Source: Bacillus_BD oryzisoli (GTDB lineage Bacteria; Bacillota; Bacilli; Bacillales; Cytobacillaceae). Taken from it: a stretch of DNA of 64,000 nucleotides. The stretch covers positions 5,180,001 through 5,244,000 of the forward strand of contig NZ_CP137640.1 in the NCBI RefSeq assembly GCF_036670025.1, written 5' to 3'. The notes beneath the pieces were generated by a model. It was given only the letters and a program-made list of their open reading frames with translations. It had not been told where the DNA came from and ran no database searches. A program made the position numbers and the translations under genes. This document shows, piece by piece, positions 1 to 8,217 of the stretch; position 1 is the first letter of the stretch, and each line of letters starts with the position of its first letter.

Positions 1-125
1 AAGCCAGCTTCCATTGTATCGCAAATGAATGAGAATACAGCTCTTTGTATGATAATCTCGAACATTCAACTTAGAATTATAGCATATGTCTGGAAAAATA
101 TATATAATCGGTTTTTAATTACTAG

Positions 126-154
126 TTGAAGCTTTTATCTATGAAGCTTATAAT
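126..154 (+). promoter_or_regulatory. SigA-type promoter of the first LCP gene
   Basis: A -35 box TTGAAG (126-131) is followed after exactly 17 bases by a perfect -10 box TATAAT (149-154). Transcription would start near 161, leaving a leader of about 50 bases before the ATG at 211. A second TTGACA at 172 with TATAGA at 194 would start inside the ribosome binding site, so it is less likely. Confidence 0.6.
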
Positions 155-210
155 TTCTTTATGACCGACCTTTGACAATACTAGACAAATTTATATAGAG
201 GGGAACTTTT

Positions 211-1218
211 ATGGAGACAAGAACAATCAGTAGGAAAAGGAAAAAGAAGAGAAAGCTGAGATGGAAACGCGTTGTTCTGATGACCTTTTTTGCTTTATTT
301 ATACTTGCCGGATTATTCGCTTATAACATTTATGGTGATGTCGCAAGTGCAGTTGATAAAATGACAACCTCTCTTGACCGTGAGAAATCAGATAAACGGG
401 AAGAAGTTGTTGAATTTGCTGATAAAGATCCCGTTTCCATTTTGTTAGTTGGTGTTGACGAAAGAGAAGATGATGCCGGAAGAACGGACTCAATGTTAGT
501 ATTGACAGTTAATCCAGAATTAAACTCAACAAAAATCTTAAGTATTCCGCGTGATACACGTGCTGAATTAGTGGATAAGAGTGATTCTGAAAATAACACC
601 GTGAACAAAATGAATCATGCCTATGCATACGGCGGAATTGAAATGACAATTGATACGATTGAGAACTTTTTAAATATCCCGCTGGATTATTATGTACAGG
701 TTAACATGCAGGGATTCGAGGATATTGTTGACGCAGTAGGCGGAATTGATGTTAACAATAAATACGAGTTTGAATTGGATGGAGTGACTTTAAAAGAAGG
801 CCAGCAGCATCTTGACGGTGAAGAAGCACTGCAATATGCGAGAATGAGAAAACAGGATCCTAATGGTGACTTTGGACGCCAAGAAAGACAACGTGAAGTT
901 ATTTCAAAAGTAATCAAACAAGGGGCATCCATCTCAACGTTAACAAACTACGATAAAGTGTTGGAAGCCTTATCTGATAACATCAAAACAAACTTAACGC
1001 TGCAAGAAATCATCGGCATGCAAAAATCATATAGAGCAGCTGCTGACAATATTGAAAAAATGCAAGTAGAAGGCGAAAACGAAACCCTTAATGGAGTTTA
1101 TTATTTCAAAGTAGAAGACGAAACACGACAAGAGCTGTCAGATACGCTTCGTAAACATTTAGGGTTACCAACAGAAGAATTACGAGCAAGCAAGGCTAAT
1201 GATGATGTGAATGGTTAA
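211..1218 (+). CDS. LytR-CpsA-Psr (LCP) family cell wall polymer ligase
   Basis: LCP enzymes are membrane-bound phosphotransferases that move undecaprenyl-linked wall polymers onto peptidoglycan outside the cell. The 335-residue protein has a very basic cytoplasmic tail (residues 1-20), one membrane segment (21-40) and an extracellular LCP domain from about residue 76. Family signatures are visible: GRTDSM (90-95), SIPRDTR (111-117), NHAYAYGG (135-142) and the Arg-rich RMRK...GDFGRQ stretch (211-224), which bind the pyrophosphate-lipid substrate. The start is set by GAGGGGA seven bases upstream. Its place next to glycosyltransferases and csaB suggests it attaches the secondary cell wall polysaccharide that SLH proteins bind. 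A close paralogue lies at 59126-60049. The polymer attached is inferred, not shown. Confidence 0.93.
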   Translation: METRTISRKRKKKRKLRWKRVVLMTFFALFILAGLFAYNIYGDVASAVDKMTTSLDREKSDKREEVVEFADKDPVSILLVGVDEREDDAGRTDSMLVLTVNPELNSTKILSIPRDTRAELVDKSDSENNTVNKMNHAYAYGGIEMTIDTIENFLNIPLDYYVQVNMQGFEDIVDAVGGIDVNNKYEFELDGVTLKEGQQHLDGEEALQYARMRKQDPNGDFGRQERQREVISKVIKQGASISTLTNYDKVLEALSDNIKTNLTLQEIIGMQKSYRAAADNIEKMQVEGENETLNGVYYFKVEDETRQELSDTLRKHLGLPTEELRASKANDDVNG

Positions 1219-1229
1219 TAGTTAAAAAA

Positions 1230-1292
1230 GGGGGCCTGTCCCCCATCGCTTTAAAGCGATGGGGGACAGGCCCCCAGTTGTTTAACGCGTTA
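1230..1292. repeat. Family A palindromic repeat, two inverted cores
   Basis: A perfect 46-base palindrome (1230-1275) is made of two oppositely oriented 15-base cores (GGGGGCCTGTCCCCC and its complement) joined by ATCGCTTTAAAGCGAT. It is followed by GTTTAACGCGTTAAAC, a second small palindrome. It lies between two convergent genes and could also stop transcription. The last bases supply the TAA stop (1290-1292) of the minus-strand gene. Confidence 0.9.
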
Positions 1293-1769
1293 AACACTGT
1301 CAATAAAGTTGCGGAGAATATTGAGAATTTCTTTGTTTCCGCTTTTGAATGGAGCAGGCTTGAAGGTTTGAATTTCCTTGAGTACCTCACTCATGTCCGT
1401 CGCGTCATCCCAAGAAAGAATATGCCCGGTTTGGCAGAACTGCTTGACAATCTCAATCTGGTGATTATCATTATGCTCGCCATATTTGACAAGACGAGGC
1501 ACAGCGATAATCTTTTTCCCCATCTTCATCCCCATCGTGATCGAACCCGTTCCACCATGAGTAATAATAAAACTCGCTTCACGGTAAAGCTCCGCCATAT
1601 GTTCGTACGTTGTAAAATCTATGAATTTCATCTGATTTGAGCGGTATTTCGTATGACCTGCCTGAACAAGAACTTCTTCCTTTATATTTCCTGCCGAAAT
1701 TTGCTTATCAACTTCCTTCAGCAGCCGGTCAAAAGGAAGCTCGAATGTCCCTAACACTACAAATATCAA
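1290..1769 (-). CDS. PssE/Alg13-like glycosyltransferase catalytic subunit
   Basis: This resembles the C-terminal, nucleotide-sugar-binding half of a GT28/MurG-type enzyme, found as a separate subunit in PssD/PssE and Alg14/Alg13 pairs. At 159 residues the length is typical. Key motifs are the HGGTGS loop (71-76), the following GxKxIxVPR strand (84-92) and GEHNDNHQ (97-104). The start is a TTG whose bases overlap the TGA stop of the upstream partner gene (4-base overlap), so the two subunits are probably translationally coupled. It is the last gene of a three-gene minus-strand operon. By family knowledge it adds a sugar to a lipid-linked chain together with the membrane-bound partner. The donor sugar cannot be read from the sequence. 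Confidence 0.85.
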   Translation of the reverse strand: MIFVVLGTFELPFDRLLKEVDKQISAGNIKEEVLVQAGHTKYRSNQMKFIDFTTYEHMAELYREASFIITHGGTGSITMGMKMGKKIIAVPRLVKYGEHNDNHQIEIVKQFCQTGHILSWDDATDMSEVLKEIQTFKPAPFKSGNKEILNILRNFIDSV

Positions 1770-2251
1770 TAGATTGACCCTCCATGTACTGCCTTAGGAT
1801 AGTGTTTCTTCATTTCCTTCCACTGGACGATGAATAAATCAGCAATCGGATAGACAAGCTTCCCGGACATCGTAGGGGTCGATGTTTTGGCAAAGCTCTC
1901 AATAAATACCACTTTTTTGCCAAAAATTTTCGCAATATAGCACATCGGTACGGCCGTATGGGCACCTGTTGTAACAATCACATCCGGTTTTTCCCGCAAG
2001 AAATAATAAAGTGATTTAAAAATGTTATAGCTGAATTTAAAGAAATACCGAAATAAGTAATTTCTCGCTCCATATACTAAAAAGGACATACGGTATTGCT
2101 TGCTCAAATCCTCAGTGATGATCGATTTCTCCGTAATAATATGATAATCATACTCGTCAAAAAGGGGCTTTAACTGCAGCAACTGCGTTAAGTGCCCGCC
2201 TAATGATGAGATGAATAATACTTTTTTTCTTTTTTTCGTTTGGTCTTTCAT
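1766..2251 (-). CDS. PssD/Alg14-like glycosyltransferase membrane subunit
   Basis: The N-terminal acceptor-binding half of a split GT28 glycosyltransferase, 161 residues, as in PssD and Alg14. It begins with a basic stretch followed by the typical SSLGGHLTQL motif (15-24), has a hydrophobic segment near 65-80, then VTTGAHTAVP and a FIES motif. Alg14-type subunits recruit the catalytic subunit to the membrane. Here that would be the product of the overlapping downstream gene (TTG/TGA overlap at 1766-1769). The gene lies six bases after the GT4 gene, so the three form one operon. Role in secondary cell wall polysaccharide assembly is inferred from csaB and the LCP gene nearby. Confidence 0.85.
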   Translation of the reverse strand: MKDQTKKRKKVLFISSLGGHLTQLLQLKPLFDEYDYHIITEKSIITEDLSKQYRMSFLVYGARNYLFRYFFKFSYNIFKSLYYFLREKPDVIVTTGAHTAVPMCYIAKIFGKKVVFIESFAKTSTPTMSGKLVYPIADLFIVQWKEMKKHYPKAVHGGSIY

Positions 2252-2257
2252 TAGATC

Positions 2258-3367
2258 CTACCCTCCAGTAGGAAAATAGACTTCCATTACCTGATTAAGC
2301 ATTCGTTCCTGGTCGTTTTCCTCTGCTTTTTTAAATCCATTTTTTATAAAGTTTGTCCGTATTTCCTCTGATGATAATACATGTAAGATAGCTTTTGCCA
2401 ATTCTTCGGGGTTTTTCACAGGAATCGTGACCCCTGCCCCGTCAGAAAGTAAGTTTTTCAGGCCGCCGACATTCGTGCCAATTACCGGTGTACCGCATGC
2501 CATGGCTTCAAGTGCCACGAGGCCAAAACCTTCGATATGGGAAGGTAAGACAAGACAGTCCGCTGCGTTCATCCAAGTCGCTATTTCTGATTGACTTTTT
2601 GTTCCTTGGAAGTGGATAAGAGTTTGCAGCCTGCGTTCAGCTATTTTGGCATCTAGTTTCTGTTTGAAACTAGGGTCTTTTTCCGCGCCGATGATGAAAA
2701 GATGAACTGGCTGATCCGGCGCATTCTTATTGATAAGGCTGATGCTTTCGACAAGTTCCATCAGACCTTTTTGTTTAAGAAGATTGCCGACAAAAAGGAC
2801 CGCTTTTTGGTCCGGTGCCATTCCGCATACTTCCCTGGCTGCCGCCTTTTCCTGCGGCTTAAACACTTGCCGGTTAACCCCCATATTAATAATGGAAACC
2901 TTCTGCGGGTCCACCTGAAAATGAGTGGTTATTTCGCTGTAAAGGTCCTGGCCGACTGCAATCACATGATCGGCATGATGTAAAATGGTTTTGGTCAGAT
3001 CATGCAGCCTCTTGCTTTTTTTCGCCATTTTATCAATATCCCCGCCATGGGCTGTGACAATCAAACGGGATTTGAATAATTTTTTAAAAAGAAGTCCTAA
3101 AAGTCCGCTCGGAAAAACATAATGGGCATGTACCACATCATAGCTTTTCCCCTTTGTTAGAAGATTGGACACCGTTTGCAGCAGCCATACGGAATACTTT
3201 TTCATGACGTTAACTTTCCCGCTGTTCGGATTCGTGACAGCTAGTACATCAATCCACAAACCCCTCTTCTGTAAAGCATCGACCTGATTCTTTACAAAAA
3301 TACCGAAACTTTTATATTTACTAGTAGGATACATATTGGTTATGACGAGAACTTTCTTCTGTTTCAT
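2258..3367 (-). CDS. GT4-family (GT-B fold) glycosyltransferase
   Basis: A 369-residue protein with the two Rossmann-like halves of family 4 glycosyltransferases. The N-terminal strand KVLVITNMYP leads into a loop of the acceptor half. HAHYVFPSG and TAHGGD follow. The C-terminal half has FVGNLLKQKG and the donor-binding EGFGLVALEAMACGTPVI signature near residues 280-300, with the two family glutamates. It is the first gene of the operon with the PssD-like and PssE-like genes. Retaining transfer of a nucleotide sugar to a lipid-linked acceptor on the inner face of the membrane is expected. The sugar is not predictable. Confidence 0.88.
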   Translation of the reverse strand: MKQKKVLVITNMYPTSKYKSFGIFVKNQVDALQKRGLWIDVLAVTNPNSGKVNVMKKYSVWLLQTVSNLLTKGKSYDVVHAHYVFPSGLLGLLFKKLFKSRLIVTAHGGDIDKMAKKSKRLHDLTKTILHHADHVIAVGQDLYSEITTHFQVDPQKVSIINMGVNRQVFKPQEKAAAREVCGMAPDQKAVLFVGNLLKQKGLMELVESISLINKNAPDQPVHLFIIGAEKDPSFKQKLDAKIAERRLQTLIHFQGTKSQSEIATWMNAADCLVLPSHIEGFGLVALEAMACGTPVIGTNVGGLKNLLSDGAGVTIPVKNPEELAKAILHVLSSEEIRTNFIKNGFKKAEENDQERMLNQVMEVYFPTGG

Positions 3368-3559
3368 TACATTTTCACCCTTAATAACCCTCTTATCCTC
3401 TCTAGTCCTTCTATTAAAAGTCGTTTTCTGTCAATTCGTAAATTATATTCACGAATTTTTCACATAAAGTCATTATAACAACTTTTACGAAAGAAGAAAA
3501 TCAATTATCGTTAGTTTATTAATATAAGTTGGAAATAAGTCCGAAAGTTGGATTTAGCA

Positions 3560-3700
3560 CTTTACCTGAATGGGGGACAGGCCCCCATTGGTTTAACGCT
3601 TTACCCGGGTGGGGGACAGGCCCCCGGCGATTTAACGCTTTACTTGGGTGGGGGACTGACCCCCGGCGGTTTAATACTTTACTCGGGCTGAGACTCCCCC
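3560..3700. repeat. Family A repeat: three-unit 39-bp tandem array
   Basis: Three head-to-tail units of 39 bases begin at 3572, 3611 and 3650. Each has a GGGGGAC-ag/tg-CCCCC core followed by a TTTAACGCTTTAC-like arm. A degenerate partial unit precedes (TTTAGCACTTTACCTG) and another follows. Because 39 is divisible by three, the array stays open in several frames, but it is not a credible gene. It lies in the 531-base divergent gap 3368-3898 between the glycosyltransferase operon and csaB, the rest of which is AT-rich upstream sequence of both genes. Confidence 0.88.
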
Positions 3701-3898
3701 TCTCCGCTTCCTTCCTCATCTAAGGTCTTTTTTAGGTTGCGGATTATACCTTTATTTCTTATTATTTAAGAGATGTTTCTTTTTAACGTATTTAGAGGTT
3801 TCAGCATGTACAGTTCATCTATATTGAATTCATAGGATTTATTTTATGTTTGTAGATGAAGAAGCATGGTCTTGTTTATTGGAAGGTAGGGAATTTTA

Positions 3899-5005
3899 TT
3901 GAAGTTTGTTATTTCTGGATTTTATGGACTTGGCAATACAGGAGACGAGGCGATTTTGGAGGCGATTATTTATAACCTGCGCGACCAGCTCCAAAACCCT
4001 GATATCACGGTATTTTCCTTATCACCGGAAAAAACCGCAAAAGAACACCAGGTTAAGAGCGTCTACAGAGGCTGGAAACAGCAGCTGAAGGAAAAGGTCC
4101 AAGCCTTGAAGAGAGCGGATCTGTTGATCAGCGGCGGCGGCGGTTTGCTGCAGGATACCTATCCGACGCGTTTTCTTTTCGGTCCCCTTCCTTATTATTT
4201 ATTGATTGTCTTTCTGGCAAAGCTATGCGGGACAAAAGTGATGTTTTTCTCGCAGGGTATCGGACCGGTTAACTCAACCTGGGGAAAAATTCTCATGAAG
4301 GTATTTGCCAATATGGCTGATTTTGTCACGGTCCGTGATCAATATTCGAAGGATTTATTAAAAGAACTTGGTGTCCGCCGCCCTGAGGTTGTCGTGACTT
4401 CCGATATTGTGTTCGCTTTTCAGCCTAGAAAGGATACTGCCTGTATGGACAGCCTCCCGCCGCAAAACCGTGATTCGCTTGTTGCGGTATCTGTGCGCCC
4501 TTGGTTTGATCAGGTAAAGCAATTTGAACAAATCGCGAAGATACTTGATTCGCTTATCGAAGAACGCGGGGTTACACCTGTATTTGTTCCAATGGAAGGC
4601 CATCATGACGCGCAAGCCAGTGAAAAGGTATTGGCACATATGAAATACAGCAAACACTGTCATATCTTAGGCACTGATTTTTCACCAAACCAATATGTGA
4701 ATTTTATCGGTGAATGCCAACTGACAATCGGCATGCGGCTCCATGCATTAATTTTTTCAACCATAAAAGGCGTGCCGCATATTGGTTTAAGTTATGATAA
4801 AAAGGTTGAAAGTCTATTAAAACGAAACGGAATGTGGGAGTTTTCAGCCATCCTCGAAGAAATGGACGTTGAAGAGCTCACAGAGAACGCACTGCATTTG
4901 TTGAACGAACGGCAGCAGTATAGTGAGATTGTCAGCCGGAATGCTTTAGAATTGAAACAGGAAGCGTTGCGAAATGTTGAACTGCTGAAAGATAGGTTTC
5001 TGTAA
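3899..5005 (+). CDS. csaB: Polysaccharide pyruvyl transferase CsaB
   Basis: CsaB adds a ketal-linked pyruvate to the secondary cell wall polysaccharide. In B. anthracis and related species this group is the ligand for SLH domains, so csaB is needed to anchor SLH proteins. The 368-residue length fits. The N-terminal loop GLGNTGDEAIL (10-20), SGGGGLLQD (about 78-86), the FSQGIGP segment and the C-terminal IGMRLHALIF motif (about residue 275) are hallmarks of the PF04230 family. The start is TTG with GGAAGGTAGGG ten bases upstream. Gene order csaB, GT4, flippase and the run of SLH genes downstream strongly support this assignment. Confidence 0.93.
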   Translation: MKFVISGFYGLGNTGDEAILEAIIYNLRDQLQNPDITVFSLSPEKTAKEHQVKSVYRGWKQQLKEKVQALKRADLLISGGGGLLQDTYPTRFLFGPLPYYLLIVFLAKLCGTKVMFFSQGIGPVNSTWGKILMKVFANMADFVTVRDQYSKDLLKELGVRRPEVVVTSDIVFAFQPRKDTACMDSLPPQNRDSLVAVSVRPWFDQVKQFEQIAKILDSLIEERGVTPVFVPMEGHHDAQASEKVLAHMKYSKHCHILGTDFSPNQYVNFIGECQLTIGMRLHALIFSTIKGVPHIGLSYDKKVESLLKRNGMWEFSAILEEMDVEELTENALHLLNERQQYSEIVSRNALELKQEALRNVELLKDRFL

Positions 5006-5033
5006 TTGATTTAGGGGAATGACGGGTGAATTT

Positions 5034-5175
5034 GTTGGACATGCTGTTGGTTCTTTTATAAAAAGATGACTGGACCTGTGGTTCGATTTATTTTAAAAAA
5101 TTAGTTGGACTTATCGTTCGATTTTTTTATAAAAAAAGTGGTTAGATATTTGTTCAATTTTTTATAAAAAAAGAA
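5034..5175 (+). repeat. Imperfect 35-bp tandem repeat between csaB and GT4
   Basis: Four diverged units start near 5034, 5068, 5104 and 5140. Each begins with a GTTGGAC-like box and ends in TTTTTATAAAAA. The AT-rich ends are self-complementary. The array occupies almost the whole gap before the ribosome binding site of the next gene, so it may tune read-through between csaB and the glycosyltransferase. Confidence 0.6.
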
Positions 5176-5215
5176 CCCCTGCATGTTTCAGCTATAAAAC
5201 GGAGGTAACAAAGGC

Positions 5216-6385
5216 ATGAAAATTTTGATGGCCACAGCGTATGAATATCCACATATCGGCGGTTTATCGACCCATGTAACAACCTTGAAAGCTGGTTTAG
5301 AAGCTAGAGGACATGAAGTAGATGTTCTTTCCTTTTCCAATATCCAGCCGGTTGTCAGGAAGCTTTACGCACAAGGCCCGAGTTTTGTAATCAATAAAAT
5401 TAAAAAGGGCCAGGGGATTTTGTGGACCCATCGTGTTCGGCAAAACTGTTTGAAATCGTTAATTATGAAAAATAAACATAAGAACTATGATATTGTTAAT
5501 GCGCAGGATCCTTTTTCCACGCTGGCGGCAGTTGAAGCCGGCCTTCCTGTCGTATCAACCGTCCACGGCTATGCGACGTTTGAATCGATTAGTAAAGGGT
5601 CGATGATCGAAGGAAGTCCTGAAGCGAAGAAATTTCAAGAAACCGAGATTAAGGCATACACCAGTACGAGAAAAATTGTTACCGTCGACCAGCGGCTAAG
5701 AGACTATGTGAAGAATGTATCAGGTGTCGAGGGACTAGCGATTCGGAATTTCATTGACATCCATAGTTTTAAGCCTGATAAAAATAGAAAAAATGAACTA
5801 CGCGTTCAATACGATGTATCTGTTGACGAGCATGTATTGTTTGTACCGCGAAGATTAGTGAAGAAAAACGGGGTGATCTACCCTGCACTAGCGCTTCCCG
5901 CTGTTTTAGAGAAATACCCAAATACGCGCTTAATTTATGCCGGGAATGGCAATCAAATGCCGGAAATCAAAAAAATTGTTGAGGAACATGGACTCGAGGA
6001 AAAGGTAACATTACTTGGGGATGTTCCGCATGAAAAAGTGAAGGACTATTTTGCACTGGCTGACGTCGTCATTGTGCCGAGCATCCATTCTGCCGGGGTT
6101 GAAGAAGCGACATCCATCTCCGCGCTTGAAGCGATGGGTTCAGGCACTCCGTTGATCGCCTGTGCTGTCGGGGGCTTAAAGGAAATCGTTAATCCTGGAG
6201 TCGACGGCCTGCTAATCGAGGAACAAAACGTGGAGCAAATGTCAGACGCCATCATTAAGTTGCTCGATCACCCGGATGAAGGCGCCGAAATGGCCAAAAA
6301 AGCCAGACTAAAAATCGAACAACAATACTCCCACATTGCTGCTGCAGAAAAGTATGAAGAAGTTTATATCGAAGCATTGAAATAA
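5216..6385 (+). CDS. GT4-family glycosyltransferase
   Basis: A 389-residue GT-B enzyme. The N-terminus has the glycine-rich acceptor loop YPHIGGLSTH (11-20). STVHGYATF lies in the middle. The C-terminal donor half has FVPRRLVKKNG, GDVPHEKVKDYF and a signature with glutamates near residues 298-310 (ATSISALEAMGSGTP). The start is placed by GGAGGT at about 5202. It lies between csaB and the flippase on the same strand and is expected to add a sugar to the secondary cell wall polysaccharide repeat. Substrate unknown. Confidence 0.88.
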   Translation: MKILMATAYEYPHIGGLSTHVTTLKAGLEARGHEVDVLSFSNIQPVVRKLYAQGPSFVINKIKKGQGILWTHRVRQNCLKSLIMKNKHKNYDIVNAQDPFSTLAAVEAGLPVVSTVHGYATFESISKGSMIEGSPEAKKFQETEIKAYTSTRKIVTVDQRLRDYVKNVSGVEGLAIRNFIDIHSFKPDKNRKNELRVQYDVSVDEHVLFVPRRLVKKNGVIYPALALPAVLEKYPNTRLIYAGNGNQMPEIKKIVEEHGLEEKVTLLGDVPHEKVKDYFALADVVIVPSIHSAGVEEATSISALEAMGSGTPLIACAVGGLKEIVNPGVDGLLIEEQNVEQMSDAIIKLLDHPDEGAEMAKKARLKIEQQYSHIAAAEKYEEVYIEALK

Positions 6386-6410
6386 GAAAGAACGACGGTT
6401 TTAGCGCAGT

Positions 6411-6561
6411 ACAGCGCGGGGTGTCTTTCCCCCGATGCTTTAATGTGGTGACGTGTTGGGGGACAGTCCCCCAGCGCTTTAATGTGGTGCTGTGTCGGGG
6501 GACAGACCCCCGGCGCTTTAATGTGGTGACGCACTAGGGGTTTTTCCCCAGTGCGTTAATT
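6411..6561. repeat. Family A repeat: four-unit 39-bp tandem array
   Basis: Four units spaced 39-40 bases apart lie between the GT4 and flippase genes. Two central cores are intact (6458-6472 and 6497-6511, GGGGGACAGnCCCCC), and the outer two are degraded (about 6415-6433 and 6537-6549). Arms read GCGCTTTAATGTGGTG. The array ends 13 bases before the flippase start, so its hairpins sit within a probable operon and could attenuate expression. Confidence 0.88.
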
Positions 6562-6574
6562 AAACAGAAAGTGA

Positions 6575-8095
6575 ATGAATTTTATGTCAGGATTGAAGAG
6601 GACGGCTATTTGGATTACGTTGCTTGCACTGGTTTTGAAGCTTTCGGGGTTTTTGCGTGAGAGTATTATTGCCAGGCAGTTTGGGGCGAATGAGTATACG
6701 GATGGTTACTTGCTTGCCTTTTCTTTTATAACGTTAGTAATCGCGATGATTTCCGGAGGCTTTAATAACGTATTCCTACCGTTGTATGTGAAGAATCGGA
6801 AGGAACACGAAGCGGAGACGGAGAAAAATGCGAATGGGATTATGAACGCCACCGTCTTGATCTTTTTTGTCTTGACGATTGTGGGGTACTTTTTCGTTCC
6901 TGACTTTGTTCCGTTTATTTACGGAGCGATGACGCCGAATACAGAGAAAATTGCAGTTGAGATCACGCAATTCTTCTTTTTATTTTTAACAGCGATTGCC
7001 TTGAACGGCATTTTAGACTCCTATTTACAGGCAAGAAGAGTATTTGTCCCATCACAGATTTCAAAGCTGCTTGCAACTTTAATGGGTGCCGTGTTTGCCC
7101 TGCTTTTTTCCGATCAATGGGGAATTAACAGTTTAGCTTACGGATTTATCGTCGGTACACTAATGGGAACTGCTCTTCAGCTGTTTTATTTGCAAAAAAG
7201 TGAATTCCGATGGAGTCCTACTTTAAAAGTGGAAAAGGATTTCCGCTCTTCTTTTATCGTATTATTGATTCCTTCCCTGCTAAATTCAGTTGTCGGCCAA
7301 ATCAACATGTTCGTTAATAAAATGTTTGCTTCTGGCACAATCGAAGGAGCTGTCACTTATTTAAACAATGCATCACTTTTAGTCAGTGTTCCGCATGCCA
7401 TTTATGGAACCACGATTGCTGCGATTATTTTTACCTTATTATCCGAACAGGTTGAACAGCAAAAAAAGTTTCAGGATACCTTCTTCATGGGCATGCAGGT
7501 TTCGCTTGTCACGTTAATGCCTATCGCGGTCGGGCTGGGACTGGTTGGCCAAGCTGCTATATCTTTTGTGTATGAAGGCGGAGCTTTTACAAAAGCAGAC
7601 ACCCATAACACCTATTTGGCCATGCTTTACTATTTGCCAATGATTGTCACACAAGGGCTGCAATATATCGTCTCGAAATCGATGTATGCAAAGGGCAAAA
7701 CCTCTACAGTGTTTCGAATCAGCGTGACCACCATCCTTTTGAACGTCTTATTGAATTGGATATTTGTCAAGCCATTTGGATATGCAGGATTGGCTTTAAC
7801 GAGTTCTGTCGTGTCGGTGTATTTTCTAGCCGTGTCCACCATTGTTGTTTATCGAGACTTTGAACGCGGAGAAGCACGGAGACTAGCCTCGTTAATTATA
7901 AAAGTAATCATTCCGACTGCTGTTATGGCAGTGCCTTTAGTGATATTGAATGAGTTTACACCAATTGCGGATTGGCATTCGATCATACAGCTGGCAATCC
8001 TTATCCCGCTAGGAGTGGGGTTTTATGCGGTGGGACTATATGTCTTTTATCGCGAAGCCTTCCAACAACTGCTTCGTACAGTACGGAAGAGATAA
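6575..8095 (+). CDS. MurJ/MviN-family lipid flippase
   Basis: A 506-residue, almost wholly hydrophobic protein with about 14 membrane segments and the MVF-family N-terminus (LVLKLSGFLRESIIARQFG). MurJ homologues flip lipid-linked wall precursors across the membrane. Its position after csaB and a glycosyltransferase, and ahead of the SLH genes, suggests it exports the lipid-linked secondary cell wall polysaccharide unit rather than lipid II, but sequence alone does not exclude MurJ. The start is ATG 6575. A second ATG at 6584 (MSGLKR) is possible. The ribosome binding site is weak (AGAAAG) and lies directly after the repeat array. Confidence 0.87.
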   Translation: MNFMSGLKRTAIWITLLALVLKLSGFLRESIIARQFGANEYTDGYLLAFSFITLVIAMISGGFNNVFLPLYVKNRKEHEAETEKNANGIMNATVLIFFVLTIVGYFFVPDFVPFIYGAMTPNTEKIAVEITQFFFLFLTAIALNGILDSYLQARRVFVPSQISKLLATLMGAVFALLFSDQWGINSLAYGFIVGTLMGTALQLFYLQKSEFRWSPTLKVEKDFRSSFIVLLIPSLLNSVVGQINMFVNKMFASGTIEGAVTYLNNASLLVSVPHAIYGTTIAAIIFTLLSEQVEQQKKFQDTFFMGMQVSLVTLMPIAVGLGLVGQAAISFVYEGGAFTKADTHNTYLAMLYYLPMIVTQGLQYIVSKSMYAKGKTSTVFRISVTTILLNVLLNWIFVKPFGYAGLALTSSVVSVYFLAVSTIVVYRDFERGEARRLASLIIKVIIPTAVMAVPLVILNEFTPIADWHSIIQLAILIPLGVGFYAVGLYVFYREAFQQLLRTVRKR

Positions 8096-8132
8096 TTAAG
8101 AAAGACTGCTTTAGTATATTAAAGGAGTAGGG

Positions 8133-8170
8133 ATTTAAAGCGCTGGGGGACAGTCCCCCAGCGCTTTAAT
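8133..8170. repeat. Family A palindromic repeat, single core
   Basis: One complete palindrome, TTAAAGCGCT on the left, core GGGGGACAGTCCCCC (8145-8159) and AGCGCTTTAA on the right. The dyad centre is the A at 8152. This is the cleanest single-unit copy in the window. Confidence 0.9.
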
Positions 8171-8172
8171 GT

Positions 8173-8210
8173 AAAAAAGGGGCAAACCATAGGCTTGTCC
8201 CCTTTTTTAA
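8173..8210. terminator. Bidirectional intrinsic terminator
   Basis: A stem AAAAAAGGGGCAA / TTGTCCCCTTTTTT closes transcription from both sides, between the flippase (plus) and the glucosaminidase gene (minus). Confidence 0.8.
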
Positions 8211-8217
8211 TAGTTAT

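Noticed and set aside
172..199. TTGACA and TATAGA before the first LCP gene
   Set aside because: Transcription would start inside the ribosome binding site. The TTGAAG/TATAAT pair at 126-154 fits better.
3519..3723. Open frames on both strands through the 39-bp array, giving a 13-residue peptide repeat
   Set aside because: They exist only because the unit length is a multiple of three. There is no ribosome binding site and the sequence is family A repeat.
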